DNA of 64,000 nt from contig NZ_CP107945.1 of NCBI RefSeq assembly GCF_036057275.1, forward strand, positions 6,386,001 to 6,450,000. The letters are read 5' to 3'. Source of the DNA: Streptomyces sp. NBC_00390 (GTDB lineage Bacteria > Actinomycetota > Actinomycetes > Streptomycetales > Streptomycetaceae). Positions within the stretch are counted from its first letter, which is position 1. Every line of letters begins with the position of its first letter. The notes under the pieces are model-generated. The model worked only from the letters and a program-made list of their open reading frames with translations, did not search any database and was not told the DNA's origin. The position numbers were made by a program, and so were the translations under genes. This document shows positions 55,369-64,000 of the stretch, piece by piece.

Positions 55369-58362
55369 GTGGCCGACCGTCTCATCGTTCGTGGCGCTCG
55401 CGAGCACAATCTCAAGAACGTCTCGCTCGACCTCCCCCGTGACTCGCTCATCGTGTTCACGGGTCTGTCGGGGTCGGGCAAGTCCTCGCTCGCCTTCGAC
55501 ACGATCTTCGCCGAGGGCCAGCGCCGGTATGTCGAATCCCTGTCGTCCTACGCCCGCCAGTTCCTGGGCCAGATGGACAAGCCGGACGTCGACTTCATCG
55601 AGGGCCTCTCCCCGGCCGTCTCCATCGACCAGAAGTCGACCTCGCGCAATCCGCGCTCGACGGTCGGCACGATCACCGAGGTCTACGACTACCTCCGCCT
55701 GCTGTTCGCCCGTATCGGCAAGCCGCACTGCCCCGAGTGCCGCCGGCCCATCTCGCGCCAGTCGCCGCAGGCCATCGTCGACAAGGTGCTCGAGCTGCCC
55801 GAGGGCAGCCGCTTCCAGGTCCTGTCGCCGCTCGTGCGCGAGCGCAAGGGCGAGTTCGTCGATCTCTTCGCCGATCTGCAGACCAAGGGCTACAGCCGGG
55901 CGCGGGTCGACGGAAAGACCGTCCAGCTGGCCGAGCCGCCGCAGCTGAAGAAGCAGGAGAAGCACACCATCGAGGTGGTCGTCGACCGCCTCACCGTCAA
56001 GGACAGCGCCAAGCGCCGGCTGACCGACTCGGTCGAGACCGCGCTCGGGCTCTCCGGCGGCATGGTCGTGCTGGACTTCGTCGACCTCCCCGAGGACGAC
56101 CCCGAGCGCGAGCGGATGTACTCGGAGCATCTGTACTGCCCGTACGACGACCTGTCCTTCGAGGAGCTCGAGCCCCGCTCCTTCTCGTTCAACTCGCCCT
56201 TCGGCGCCTGCCCCGACTGCACCGGCATCGGGACGCGCATGGAGGTCGACCCCGAGCTGATCGTCCCGGACGAGGAGAGGTCCCTCGACGAGGGCGCGAT
56301 CCACCCCTGGTCGCACGGCCACACCAAGGAGTACTTCGGACGCCTGATCGGCGGGCTCGCACAGGCGCTCGGCTTCAGCACCGACATGCCGTGGGCGGGA
56401 CTGCCCCAGCGTGCCAAGAAGGCCCTGCTCCACGGCCACAAGACCCAGGTCGAGGTCCGCTACCGCAATCGGTACGGGCGGGAGCGGGCGTACACCACCC
56501 CGGCCTTCGAAGGGGCCGTCCAGTTCGTCAAGCGGCGGCACTCCGAGGCCGAGAGCGACTCCAGCAGGGAGCGCTTCGAGGGCTATATGCGCGAGGTGCC
56601 GTGCCCGACCTGTGAGGGCACCAGGCTGAAGCCGATCGTGCTCGCGGTCACCGTGATGGAGAAGTCCATCGCCGACGTCGCCGCGATGTCGATCAGTGAG
56701 TGCGCGGAGTTCCTGGGCCGGCTCAAGCTCAACGCCCGCGACAAGAAGATCGCGGAGCGTGTGCTCAAGGAGGTCAACGAGCGGCTGCGGTTCCTGGTCG
56801 ACGTCGGCCTGGACTACCTCTCGCTGAACCGCGCGGCCGGCACGCTCTCGGGCGGTGAGGCGCAGCGCATCCGGCTCGCCACCCAGATCGGCTCCGGCCT
56901 CGTCGGGGTGCTGTATGTGCTGGACGAGCCGTCGATCGGCCTGCACCAGCGCGACAACCACCGTCTGATCGAGACCCTGGTCCGGCTGCGAGACATGGGC
57001 AACACGCTCATCGTCGTGGAGCACGACGAGGACACCATCAAGGTCGCCGACTGGGTCGTCGACATCGGCCCCGGCGCGGGTGAGCACGGCGGCAAGGTCG
57101 TGCACTCCGGCCCCCTGAAGGAGCTGCTGGCCAACAAGGAGTCGATGACCGGGCAGTATCTGTCCCGCCAGAAGGCGATCGCGACGCCGGACATCCGCCG
57201 GCCCATGGATCCGACGCGGCAGCTCACCGTCCACGGAGCCCGGGAGAACAACCTGCGGGACATCGACGTCTCCTTCCCGCTCGGCGTGCTCACCGCGGTC
57301 ACCGGTGTCTCGGGATCCGGAAAGTCGACGCTGGTCAACGACATCCTCTACACGCACCTCGCGCGCGAGCTGAACGGCGCGAAGTCGGTGCCCGGCCGGC
57401 ACACCCGGGTCGAGGGCGACGACCTCGTCGACAAGGTGGTTCACGTCGACCAGTCGCCCATCGGCCGCACGCCCCGCTCCAACCCGGCGACGTACACCGG
57501 TGTCTTCGACCATGTCCGCAAGCTGTTCGCGGAGACGATGGAGGCCAAGGTCCGCGGCTATCTCCCCGGCCGGTTCTCCTTCAATGTGAAGGGCGGCCGC
57601 TGCGAGAACTGCTCCGGCGACGGCACCATCAAGATCGAGATGAACTTCCTGCCGGACGTGTACGTCCCCTGCGAGGTCTGCCACGGGGCGCGCTACAACC
57701 GGGAGACCCTTGAGGTCCACTACAAGGGCAAGTCCATCGCCGAGGTGCTGGACATGCCGATCGAGGAGGCCCTGCACTTCTTCGAGGCCGTGCCGACGAT
57801 CTCCCGCCATCTGCGGACGCTCAACGAGGTGGGCCTCGGCTATGTCCGGCTCGGCCAGTCCGCGCCGACACTCTCGGGCGGTGAGGCCCAGCGGGTGAAG
57901 CTCGCGTCGGAGCTCCAGAAGCGTTCCACGGGCCGCACGGTCTACGTCCTGGACGAGCCGACCACCGGACTGCACTTCGAGGACATCAGCAAGCTGATCA
58001 AGGTGCTGTCCAACCTGGTCGACAAGGGCAACACGGTCATCGTGATCGAGCACAACCTGGACGTCATCAAGACGGCGGACTGGGTCGTCGACATGGGCCC
58101 CGAGGGCGGCAGCGGCGGCGGCCTGGTCATCGCCGAAGGCACCCCGGAGCAGGTCGCCGGTGTCCCGGCCAGCCACACCGGAAAGTTCCTGCGGGACATC
58201 CTGGACGCGGACCGGATCAGCGATGCGGTCGCGGTGCCGGCGGCGCGCAGGGCGAAGAAGGCGGCGGCCAAGAAGCCGGTGTCGGCGAACGCGACGGCGT
58301 CGAAGAAGACGGTGACGTCCCGCGCGACGACTGCTCGCACGGCCAGGGCGCGCAAGGCCTGA
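55369..58362 (+). CDS. uvrA: UvrABC excinuclease subunit A
   Basis: A 997-residue damage-recognition ATPase. Two ABC modules are present: Walker A GLSGSGKSS near residue 32 and GVSGSGKST at ~650, signature LSGGEAQR twice, zinc motifs 'CPECRRPI', 'CPYDDLSF...CPDCTGIG' and 'CENCSGDG...CEVCHGARY'. The C-terminal ~40 residues are a Lys/Ala/Thr/Arg-rich basic tail, common in Streptomyces. GTG at 55369 gives the usual start 'ADRLIVRGAREHNLKN'; GTG at 55357 is the alternative. Confidence 0.97.
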   Translation: MADRLIVRGAREHNLKNVSLDLPRDSLIVFTGLSGSGKSSLAFDTIFAEGQRRYVESLSSYARQFLGQMDKPDVDFIEGLSPAVSIDQKSTSRNPRSTVGTITEVYDYLRLLFARIGKPHCPECRRPISRQSPQAIVDKVLELPEGSRFQVLSPLVRERKGEFVDLFADLQTKGYSRARVDGKTVQLAEPPQLKKQEKHTIEVVVDRLTVKDSAKRRLTDSVETALGLSGGMVVLDFVDLPEDDPERERMYSEHLYCPYDDLSFEELEPRSFSFNSPFGACPDCTGIGTRMEVDPELIVPDEERSLDEGAIHPWSHGHTKEYFGRLIGGLAQALGFSTDMPWAGLPQRAKKALLHGHKTQVEVRYRNRYGRERAYTTPAFEGAVQFVKRRHSEAESDSSRERFEGYMREVPCPTCEGTRLKPIVLAVTVMEKSIADVAAMSISECAEFLGRLKLNARDKKIAERVLKEVNERLRFLVDVGLDYLSLNRAAGTLSGGEAQRIRLATQIGSGLVGVLYVLDEPSIGLHQRDNHRLIETLVRLRDMGNTLIVVEHDEDTIKVADWVVDIGPGAGEHGGKVVHSGPLKELLANKESMTGQYLSRQKAIATPDIRRPMDPTRQLTVHGARENNLRDIDVSFPLGVLTAVTGVSGSGKSTLVNDILYTHLARELNGAKSVPGRHTRVEGDDLVDKVVHVDQSPIGRTPRSNPATYTGVFDHVRKLFAETMEAKVRGYLPGRFSFNVKGGRCENCSGDGTIKIEMNFLPDVYVPCEVCHGARYNRETLEVHYKGKSIAEVLDMPIEEALHFFEAVPTISRHLRTLNEVGLGYVRLGQSAPTLSGGEAQRVKLASELQKRSTGRTVYVLDEPTTGLHFEDISKLIKVLSNLVDKGNTVIVIEHNLDVIKTADWVVDMGPEGGSGGGLVIAEGTPEQVAGVPASHTGKFLRDILDADRISDAVAVPAARRAKKAAAKKPVSANATASKKTVTSRATTARTARARKA

Positions 58363-58375
58363 CCGGGCGCATCGA

Positions 58376-58405
58376 GGGCCGGACGCCTCCTGGGGCGTCC
58401 GGCCC
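58376..58405 (+). terminator. Terminator of uvrA
   Basis: GGGCCGGACGC (58376-58386) pairs exactly with GCGTCCGGCCC (58395-58405), an 11-bp stem with an 8-nt loop, 13 bases after the stop. Confidence 0.85.
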
Positions 58406-58510
58406 TTGGCGTCTCGAGGGTGCGAGGCGGTTCAGGACGGCGGTTCAGGACGGGGGTGGGCACGGCTGCGGGCGGCGACTTCCTGCCGTGGCCCGCTGCG
58501 GTACGGGACC

Positions 58511-59425
58511 TTAAAGCTCCAGCTCCGCCGCGTACGGCGGTTCCGCGCCCGTGCGGGAGCACGTCACGGCAGCCGCGCGGGCGGCGAGGGTCAGCACCTC
58601 GGTCCAGGCAGCCGCGTCCAGCGACGACAGCCCCTCCGGGGACAGGGCGTCCCGCTCCGCGAGCCCGTGCAGCAGCGCCGCGTTCACGGTGTCGCCCGCG
58701 CCGATCGTGTCCGCGACCGTCACCGGGGCGGCCGGGACCGAGACCTCGAGACCTGACCGGGTGCGTACCGTCAGCCCGGACCCGCCCCGGGTCAGGACCA
58801 CCGCGGCCGGGCCCTCGGGGACACCGCCCAGCCAGGTCGCGTCGTCCTCGGACAGTTTGAGCAGCGACACGTACGGCAGCCAGCCCGCGCATCGCGCCCG
58901 ATAGGCGTCCGCGTCCGGGATCAGGACCGCCCTGATGTTCGGGTCGAGCAGGGTGAAGACCCCGCGTCCCGCCTCCCGCCGCAGCAGCGCCTCGTACGCG
59001 CTCGCACCGGGCTCCAGCACCAGGGAACATGTGCCGAGCGCCAGTGCCCGTACCGACTCCGGCAGCGCGTGCGGCAGCTCGAAAAGGCGGTCAGCGCTGC
59101 CCTCCGTGTAGAAGCCGTATCCGGCCGAGCCGTCCGAGCCGATCGCCGCCACCGCGAGCGTCGTCGGCTCGGGGCCGCGCTGTACGAGCGACGTGTCGAC
59201 GCCCGCCCTGCGCAGCCCCGCCAGCAGCGCCTCCCCGAAGCCGTCCGTCGAGACCCGCGAACAGAATGCGACGTGCTCACCGAGCCTGCCCAGTGCGATC
59301 GCGGTGTTGTACGGGCCCCCGCCGGGGCGTGGCAGCAGCAACGGCAGCGGTGTGCCGTTCTCCTGAGGGACCAGGTCGATGAGGGATTCTCCTGCGACGA
59401 CGAACACGGCCCGAACGTAACCCAT
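58511..59425 (-). CDS. PfkB-family carbohydrate kinase (fructokinase-like)
   Basis: A 304-residue sugar kinase. 'VVAGESLIDLVPQ' is the N-terminal strand, 'PRPGGGPYNTAIALGRLG' the PfkB signature 1 and 'VADTIGAGDTVNAALLHGL' signature 2 with the catalytic Asp. The pattern is fructokinase-like; the true sugar is unknown. ATG at 59425 begins seven residues before the conserved strand. Confidence 0.88.
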   Translation of the reverse strand: MGYVRAVFVVAGESLIDLVPQENGTPLPLLLPRPGGGPYNTAIALGRLGEHVAFCSRVSTDGFGEALLAGLRRAGVDTSLVQRGPEPTTLAVAAIGSDGSAGYGFYTEGSADRLFELPHALPESVRALALGTCSLVLEPGASAYEALLRREAGRGVFTLLDPNIRAVLIPDADAYRARCAGWLPYVSLLKLSEDDATWLGGVPEGPAAVVLTRGGSGLTVRTRSGLEVSVPAAPVTVADTIGAGDTVNAALLHGLAERDALSPEGLSSLDAAAWTEVLTLAARAAAVTCSRTGAEPPYAAELEL

Positions 59426-59561
59426 GGCCTCATGGGCCGTGACCCATGGCCCCCGGCGGCCGACCGGAGCCCGCCCGCAGCCCCTCCGATCTCCGCCGGT
59501 ATCGTCGGGTCTGTCACTGGCAACGAGCCCAGACAGCACGCCCCTGATCCGTGGAGTTCCC

Positions 59562-60017
59562 ATGTCCGGCCAGCCCTCCCCTCACCTTCGGCAGTCGGCA
59601 CCCCCGGCCCGCCGGACCGTGCTGAAAGGCGCCGCGCTCGCGGGTGCCGCCGGACTGGGCGCGGCAGCCTGCTCCACCGAATCCAAGCTCGGCCATGCCC
59701 GGATCCCCACCCCCACCGCGCCCGTGGACCTCGGCGAGGCCGACGCCGTTCCGGTCGGCGGGGCGAGGCTCTACCGCGAGCAGCGCCTGGTCGTGAGCTG
59801 TCCGGCCGAGGGCCGGTACCGGGCCTTCAGCGCCCAGTGCACCCACGCCGGCTGCGTGCTCGACAAGATCGAGAACAACGAGGGCAACTGCCCCTGCCAC
59901 GGCAGCCGCTTCGATGTGACGAGCGGCAAGGCCGTGGTGGGCCCGGCGACCGTGCCGCTGCCCGAGGTGCCGATCAAGGTCGAGGGCGGCAGGCTCGTCG
60001 CCGGTCCGGACGCCTGA
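59562..60017 (+). CDS. Rieske 2Fe-2S lipoprotein
   Basis: A 151-residue exported electron-transfer protein. Twin-arginine signal 'ARRTVLKG' with a lipobox ending 'GLGAAAC' (Cys37) predicts Tat export and lipid anchoring. The Rieske cluster ligands are Cys93-x-His95 ('CTHAGC') and Cys110-x2-His113 ('CPCHGSRFD'), with Cys98 and Cys112 as the stabilising disulfide. Redox partner unknown. ATG at 59562 after GTGGAG. Confidence 0.9.
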   Translation: MSGQPSPHLRQSAPPARRTVLKGAALAGAAGLGAAACSTESKLGHARIPTPTAPVDLGEADAVPVGGARLYREQRLVVSCPAEGRYRAFSAQCTHAGCVLDKIENNEGNCPCHGSRFDVTSGKAVVGPATVPLPEVPIKVEGGRLVAGPDA

Positions 60018-60039
60018 GAAGGACCGCAGGCCCAGGGCT

Positions 60040-60972
60040 TCAGTCCCAGTCCCAGTCGATCCCGAGAATCCCCGGCCGCACACCCTGCTCGGCCAGATGC
60101 ACCGTGCGGTGCCGACGGCTCAGCGTCAGATCCGTACGGGCTCCGCGCGGCGCCCCCGTGGTCGCCTGCGCGAAGCGGCGGCAGCGCACCGGGAGTGCTT
60201 CCTCCGCGAAGTGCACCTGGAGCACGTACTGCCCGCCCGCGAAACTGAACCCGCGCACGTATTCGGTGCTCGGACCGCCGGTCCCGTCCTCGAAGCCGTA
60301 GCCGAAGAAGTACGTCTCGCCCGCACGCAGCCGGGCGTCGAACAGCAGCTCCGCGATCACCACCCCGCTCTCCTGGTGCCACCGCACCCGACCCGTGCGG
60401 CAGTTCTCCAGCGCCTTCACCGCCACCCGCGCCGGATCGCACCCCGGGTCGCCGTGGTGGATGGCCAGATAGCGGTCGACGCCGTCCCGGTGGGCGCGCA
60501 CCACGTGTTGCGACTGCCGCCCCACCAGCTCACGCTCCCGTCCTATGCGCACCCGCTCCTGGTGTCCGACCGTGTGCAGCCCGCCGTCCGTCGGCGACCG
60601 GAGATCCGCGAGCAGCTGCTCCACCACTCCGGAGGGCTCGACCAGTGAGCGGTACGAGCGGGCGGCCGGCCGTTCGAGATCCGTGTGGGAGCGTCCGTCG
60701 CCGTCGCCGAGCAGACGGAGCAGCGAGTTCCCCGGCAGCTCCAGTACGTCCTCCAGCGCCCGCACCGCCCGCAGCGACTCGGGCCGTTGCGGGCGGCGCG
60801 CGCCCTGCTGCCAGTAACTGAGACTGGTCACGCCGACCTTGATGCCACGATGCGCGAGATGGTGCTGGACCCGCTGGAGCGGCAGCCCGCGCACCGCGAG
60901 GGCGGCGCGCAGCGCCAGATGGAACGGGCCGGTGTCCAGCACCTGTGCCAGATCGGCTTCGGTGTGGCCCAT
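60040..60972 (-). CDS. Helix-turn-helix regulator of unknown target
   Basis: A 310-residue protein. Residues ~18-85 read as an XRE-type helix-turn-helix ('GIKVGVTSLSYWQQGARRPQRPESLRAVRALEDVLELP'), and the ~210-residue C-terminal part is a conserved beta-rich domain of unknown function. ATG at 60972 is favoured over 60993 because GGAGGG lies directly before it. Confidence 0.78.
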   Translation of the reverse strand: MGHTEADLAQVLDTGPFHLALRAALAVRGLPLQRVQHHLAHRGIKVGVTSLSYWQQGARRPQRPESLRAVRALEDVLELPGNSLLRLLGDGDGRSHTDLERPAARSYRSLVEPSGVVEQLLADLRSPTDGGLHTVGHQERVRIGRERELVGRQSQHVVRAHRDGVDRYLAIHHGDPGCDPARVAVKALENCRTGRVRWHQESGVVIAELLFDARLRAGETYFFGYGFEDGTGGPSTEYVRGFSFAGGQYVLQVHFAEEALPVRCRRFAQATTGAPRGARTDLTLSRRHRTVHLAEQGVRPGILGIDWDWD

Positions 60973-61248
60973 GGCTTCCCTCCGGGGACTCATCGCGTCG
61001 GTGCACGTTCACGAGCAGGGCTGACCGCTGTGGATGGGCGGCAGCGGCCCTCCAGGTGGGGGCGGGACGGAGGTGTTCACATCCGGACCACACCGTTCAC
61101 AGGGCCGCGTCACCCCGCATTGAAGCGTGTTGGCCTGCCTCCGACAAGGACTGATACTCAACCGCGGCATCGGGCCACCGGCAGCACCGTCCTGTCCCGG
61201 GCCCCGGACATGACCACGCTGTCACCGCCCGACAGTAGGGTGGTCGGC

Positions 61249-63246
61249 ATGGCAGACCCCTCCAGCTACCGTCCCAAGCCGGGAGAGATCCCCGACTCTC
61301 CGGGGGTCTACAGATTCCGTGACGAGCACCGCCGGGTGATCTACGTCGGCAAGGCGAAAAGCCTGCGCCAGCGCCTCGCCAGCTACTTCCAGGACCTGGC
61401 GAATCTGCACCCGCGCACCCGCACCATGGTCACCACCGCAGCCTCGGTCGAGTGGACCGTCGTCGCCACCGAGGTGGAGGCGCTTCAGCTGGAGTACTCC
61501 TGGATCAAGGAGTACGACCCCCGGTTCAACGTCAAGTACCGCGACGACAAGAGCTATCCGTATCTCGCGGTGACGCTCAACGAAGAGTTCCCCCGGGTCC
61601 AGGTCATGCGCGGCGCCAAGCGCAAGGGCGTGCGGTACTTCGGCCCGTACGGACACGCGTGGGCGATCCGCGAGACGGTCGACCTGATGCTCCGTGTCTT
61701 CCCGGTGCGCACCTGCTCCGCGGGGGTGTTCAGGAACCACGTGCAAAGAGGCCGCCCCTGCCTGCTGGGCTACATCGGCAAGTGCTCGGCGCCCTGCGTG
61801 GGCCGGGTGACCCCCGAGGAGCACCGCGAACTGGCGGAGGAGTTCTGCGACTTCATGGCCGGACGCACGGGCACGTACATCCGCAGGCTCGAGAAGCAGA
61901 TGATGGCCGCGGCCGAGGAGATGGAGTACGAGAAGGCGGCCCGGCTGCGCGACGACATCGAGGCACTCAGGCGCGCGCTGGAGAAGAACGCGGTGGTCCT
62001 CGCTGACGCCACCGACGCTGATCTGATGGCCCTGGCCGAGGACGAGCTGGAGGCTGCCGTGCAGATCTTCCACGTCCGCGGGGGACGGGTGCGCGGCCAG
62101 CGCGGCTGGGTGACCGACAAGGTCGAGAACGTCGACACGGCAGGTCTGGTCGAGCACGCCCTGCAACAGCTGTACGGGGAGGAGAGCGGCGACGCGGTCC
62201 CCAAGGAGGTCCTCGTCCCGGCACTGCCCGAGGAGACGGACGCGGTGACGCAGTGGCTGAGCGGCCGCCGCGGGTCCCAGGTGTCGCTGCGCATACCGCA
62301 GCGCGGCGACAAGAAGGACCTGATGGAGACGGTCCAGCGCAACGCCCAGCAGGCGCTCGCGCTGCACAAGACCAGGCGCGCCAGCGACCTCACCACCCGC
62401 TCCCGCGCCCTGGAGGAGATCGCCGAGGCGCTCGGCCTGGACTCCGCCCCGCTGCGGATCGAGTGCTTCGACATCTCGCACCTGCAGGGCGAGGACATCG
62501 TGGCGTCCATGGTGGTGTTCGAGGACGGCCTGGCCCGCAAGAGCGAGTACCGCCGCTTCCAGATCAAGGGCCGCGCCGGGGACACGCAGCTCTGGCACGG
62601 GGAGGGCCAGGACGATGTCCGGTCCATGCACGAGGTGGTCACCCGCCGCTTCAAGCGGTATCTGGCCGAGAAGGACCGGACGGGGGAGTGGATCGGCGGC
62701 GATGATCCCGACGACGCTTCCGACGACGGGAAGCCGAGGAAGTTCGCCTACCCGCCCCAGCTCGTCGTGGTCGACGGAGGGCAGCCGCAGGTCGCGGCGG
62801 CCCAGCGCGCTCTGGACGAACTCGGCATCGACGATGTCGCCGTCTGCGGTCTGGCCAAGCGCCTCGAGGAGGTCTGGCTGCCGCACGACGACGACCCCGT
62901 CGTGCTGCCCCGCTCCAGCGAGGGGCTGTACCTCCTCCAGCGGGTACGTGACACAGCTCACGATTTCGCCATCCGCTATCAGCGCTCGAAACGGACCAAG
63001 CGCATCAGGACCGGTCCGCTGGACGCGGTCCCCGGGCTGGGAGAGACCCGCAAACAGGCTCTGATCAAGCATTTCGGCTCGGTGAAGCGGCTGCGGCAGG
63101 CGACAATCGAGCAGATCTGTGAGGTTCCCGGCATGGGCCGCAAGACGGCGGAGTCCGTGGTCGTGGCCCTGGCCCAGGCGGTTCCGGCCGCCCCTGCCGT
63201 GAATACGGCGACTGGAGAGATCATTGAAGAGAACGACGGGGGATAG
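61249..63246 (+). CDS. uvrC: UvrABC excinuclease subunit C
   Basis: A 665-residue dual-incision nuclease. The GIY-YIG domain ('DSPGVYRFRDEHRRVIYVGKAKSLRQRL') makes the 3' cut; a UVR motif ('EEMEYEKAARLRDDIEALRRAL') binds UvrB; the RNase H-like part ('IECFDISHLQGEDIVASMVVF', 'VVDGGQPQV') makes the 5' cut; a tandem HhH ends it ('AVPGLGETRKQALIKHFGS'). It is followed seven bases later by rapZ. Confidence 0.97.
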   Translation: MADPSSYRPKPGEIPDSPGVYRFRDEHRRVIYVGKAKSLRQRLASYFQDLANLHPRTRTMVTTAASVEWTVVATEVEALQLEYSWIKEYDPRFNVKYRDDKSYPYLAVTLNEEFPRVQVMRGAKRKGVRYFGPYGHAWAIRETVDLMLRVFPVRTCSAGVFRNHVQRGRPCLLGYIGKCSAPCVGRVTPEEHRELAEEFCDFMAGRTGTYIRRLEKQMMAAAEEMEYEKAARLRDDIEALRRALEKNAVVLADATDADLMALAEDELEAAVQIFHVRGGRVRGQRGWVTDKVENVDTAGLVEHALQQLYGEESGDAVPKEVLVPALPEETDAVTQWLSGRRGSQVSLRIPQRGDKKDLMETVQRNAQQALALHKTRRASDLTTRSRALEEIAEALGLDSAPLRIECFDISHLQGEDIVASMVVFEDGLARKSEYRRFQIKGRAGDTQLWHGEGQDDVRSMHEVVTRRFKRYLAEKDRTGEWIGGDDPDDASDDGKPRKFAYPPQLVVVDGGQPQVAAAQRALDELGIDDVAVCGLAKRLEEVWLPHDDDPVVLPRSSEGLYLLQRVRDTAHDFAIRYQRSKRTKRIRTGPLDAVPGLGETRKQALIKHFGSVKRLRQATIEQICEVPGMGRKTAESVVVALAQAVPAAPAVNTATGEIIEENDGG

Positions 63247-63252
63247 CGCGAA

Positions 63253-64000
63253 ATGACCGAGCACGATGGAGACGGAGCAGCAGACGTGAGTACGGGCAAC
63301 GGAACCGAGCCCGGCGATGCTGCCGCGGACGCGGCCATCCCTGAGCTGGTGATCATCTCCGGAATGTCGGGCGCCGGGCGCAGTACGGCGGCGAAGTGCC
63401 TGGAGGACCTCGGCTGGTTCGTCGTGGACAACCTGCCCCCTGCGCTGATCCCCACGATGGTGGAGCTCGGCGCCCGCTCGCAGGGCAACGTCGCGCGGAT
63501 CGCGGTGGTCGTCGACGTACGCGGCCGGCGGTTCTTCGACAATCTCCGCGAGTCCCTGGCCGACCTGGACGCCAAGCAGGTCACCCGCCGGATCGTCTTC
63601 CTCGAGTCGTCCGACGACGCCCTGGTGCGCCGCTTCGAGTCGGTCCGCCGTCCGCACCCCCTGCAGGGCGACGGCCGGATCGTCGACGGTATCGCCGCCG
63701 AGCGCGATCTGCTGCGCGAGCTGCGCGGTGACGCCGATCTGGTGATCGACACCTCCAGCCTGAACGTGCACGAGCTGCGCGCCAAGATGGACGCCCAGTT
63801 CGCGGGCGACGAGGAGCCCGAGCTGCGGGCCACCGTGATGTCGTTCGGGTTCAAGTACGGACTGCCCGTCGACGCCGACCTGGTCGTCGACATGCGCTTC
63901 CTGCCGAACCCGCACTGGGTCCCGGAACTGCGTCCCTTCACCGGCCTCAACGAAGAGGTCTCGAACTATGTCTTCAACCAGCCCGGCGCCAAGGAGTTCC
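63253..64000 (+). CDS. rapZ: RNase adapter / nucleotide-binding protein RapZ (3' end missing)
   Basis: The first 249 codons of a RapZ/YvcJ protein, running off the window. After an acidic ~28-residue N-terminal extension, the P-loop reads 'ISGMSGAGRST', with Arg instead of the usual Lys. 'VDNLPPALIP' and 'FGFKYGLPVDADLVVDMRFLPNPHW' are diagnostic. In E. coli RapZ targets GlmZ RNA to RNase E; in Actinobacteria the gene always follows uvrC and precedes whiA. ATG at 63253; GTG at 63286 is an alternative start. Confidence 0.93.
   Translation, partial: MTEHDGDGAADVSTGNGTEPGDAAADAAIPELVIISGMSGAGRSTAAKCLEDLGWFVVDNLPPALIPTMVELGARSQGNVARIAVVVDVRGRRFFDNLRESLADLDAKQVTRRIVFLESSDDALVRRFESVRRPHPLQGDGRIVDGIAAERDLLRELRGDADLVIDTSSLNVHELRAKMDAQFAGDEEPELRATVMSFGFKYGLPVDADLVVDMRFLPNPHWVPELRPFTGLNEEVSNYVFNQPGAKEF

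Overview
The window is high-G+C actinobacterial DNA and almost certainly comes from the chromosome core of a Streptomyces. Supporting marks are a chaplin, a long AfsR/SARP-type regulator, abundant GTG starts, GTGA/ATGA stop-start overlaps, and the gene order liv - polA - rpsA - coaE - uvrB - uvrA - uvrC - rapZ. All calls were made by reading the sequence and the translations; no database search was run.

Layout. 1-2451: end of a branched-chain amino-acid ABC transporter operon (livM partial, livG, livF) and its terminator. 2487-2987: an acetyltransferase. 2897-9113: an accessory cluster made of a SARP regulator with a shortened ATPase domain, a small signal peptidase I, three tandem six-cysteine peptides, a MauE-like membrane redox protein, a MauD/TlpA-like thioredoxin-fold protein and an ABC exporter. 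It looks like a self-contained system to make, oxidise, export and trim disulfide-rich peptides. 9146-28596: mostly housekeeping (thioesterase, YdeP-type molybdoenzyme, DNA polymerase I, transglycosylase, HrpB helicase, ribosomal protein S1, PAC2 protein, CoaE, a DoxX protein and an SPFH protein). 28745-32967: a SNF2 helicase and SWIM zinc-finger pair. 33297-36933: chaplin, DUF2293, hydroxyacid dehydrogenase and two conserved proteins of unknown role.

36988-37288 holds the second notable locus: two tandem structured RNAs. In each, a T-arm and the 3' acceptor strand precede the matching 5' acceptor strand and a D-arm. The 'anticodon' stem is open and continues into a long lower helix. This is a circularly permuted tRNA mimic, the architecture of bacterial Y RNAs (YrlA type). 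The RNAs lie between two terminators, directly behind a conserved gene of unknown function.

37343-46214: aminotransferase, HxlR-type regulator with an operator-like palindrome and apparently leaderless promoter, uridine-kinase-like protein, pseudouridine catabolism pair psuG-psuK, MFS exporter, O6-alkylguanine repair gene, glycerophosphodiesterase, MHYT protein. 46295-52637: uvrB, two TerD-type proteins, and a TerC transporter behind a probable manganese (yybP-ykoY) riboswitch. 52707-53790: a 7-bp tandem repeat, an alpha/beta hydrolase and a MITE-like element. 53825-64000: metallo-hydrolase, mycothiol-dependent enzyme, uvrA, sugar kinase, Rieske lipoprotein, HTH regulator, uvrC and a partial rapZ. 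The three uvr genes supply the complete UvrABC excision nuclease but are spread over 17 kb as separate units.
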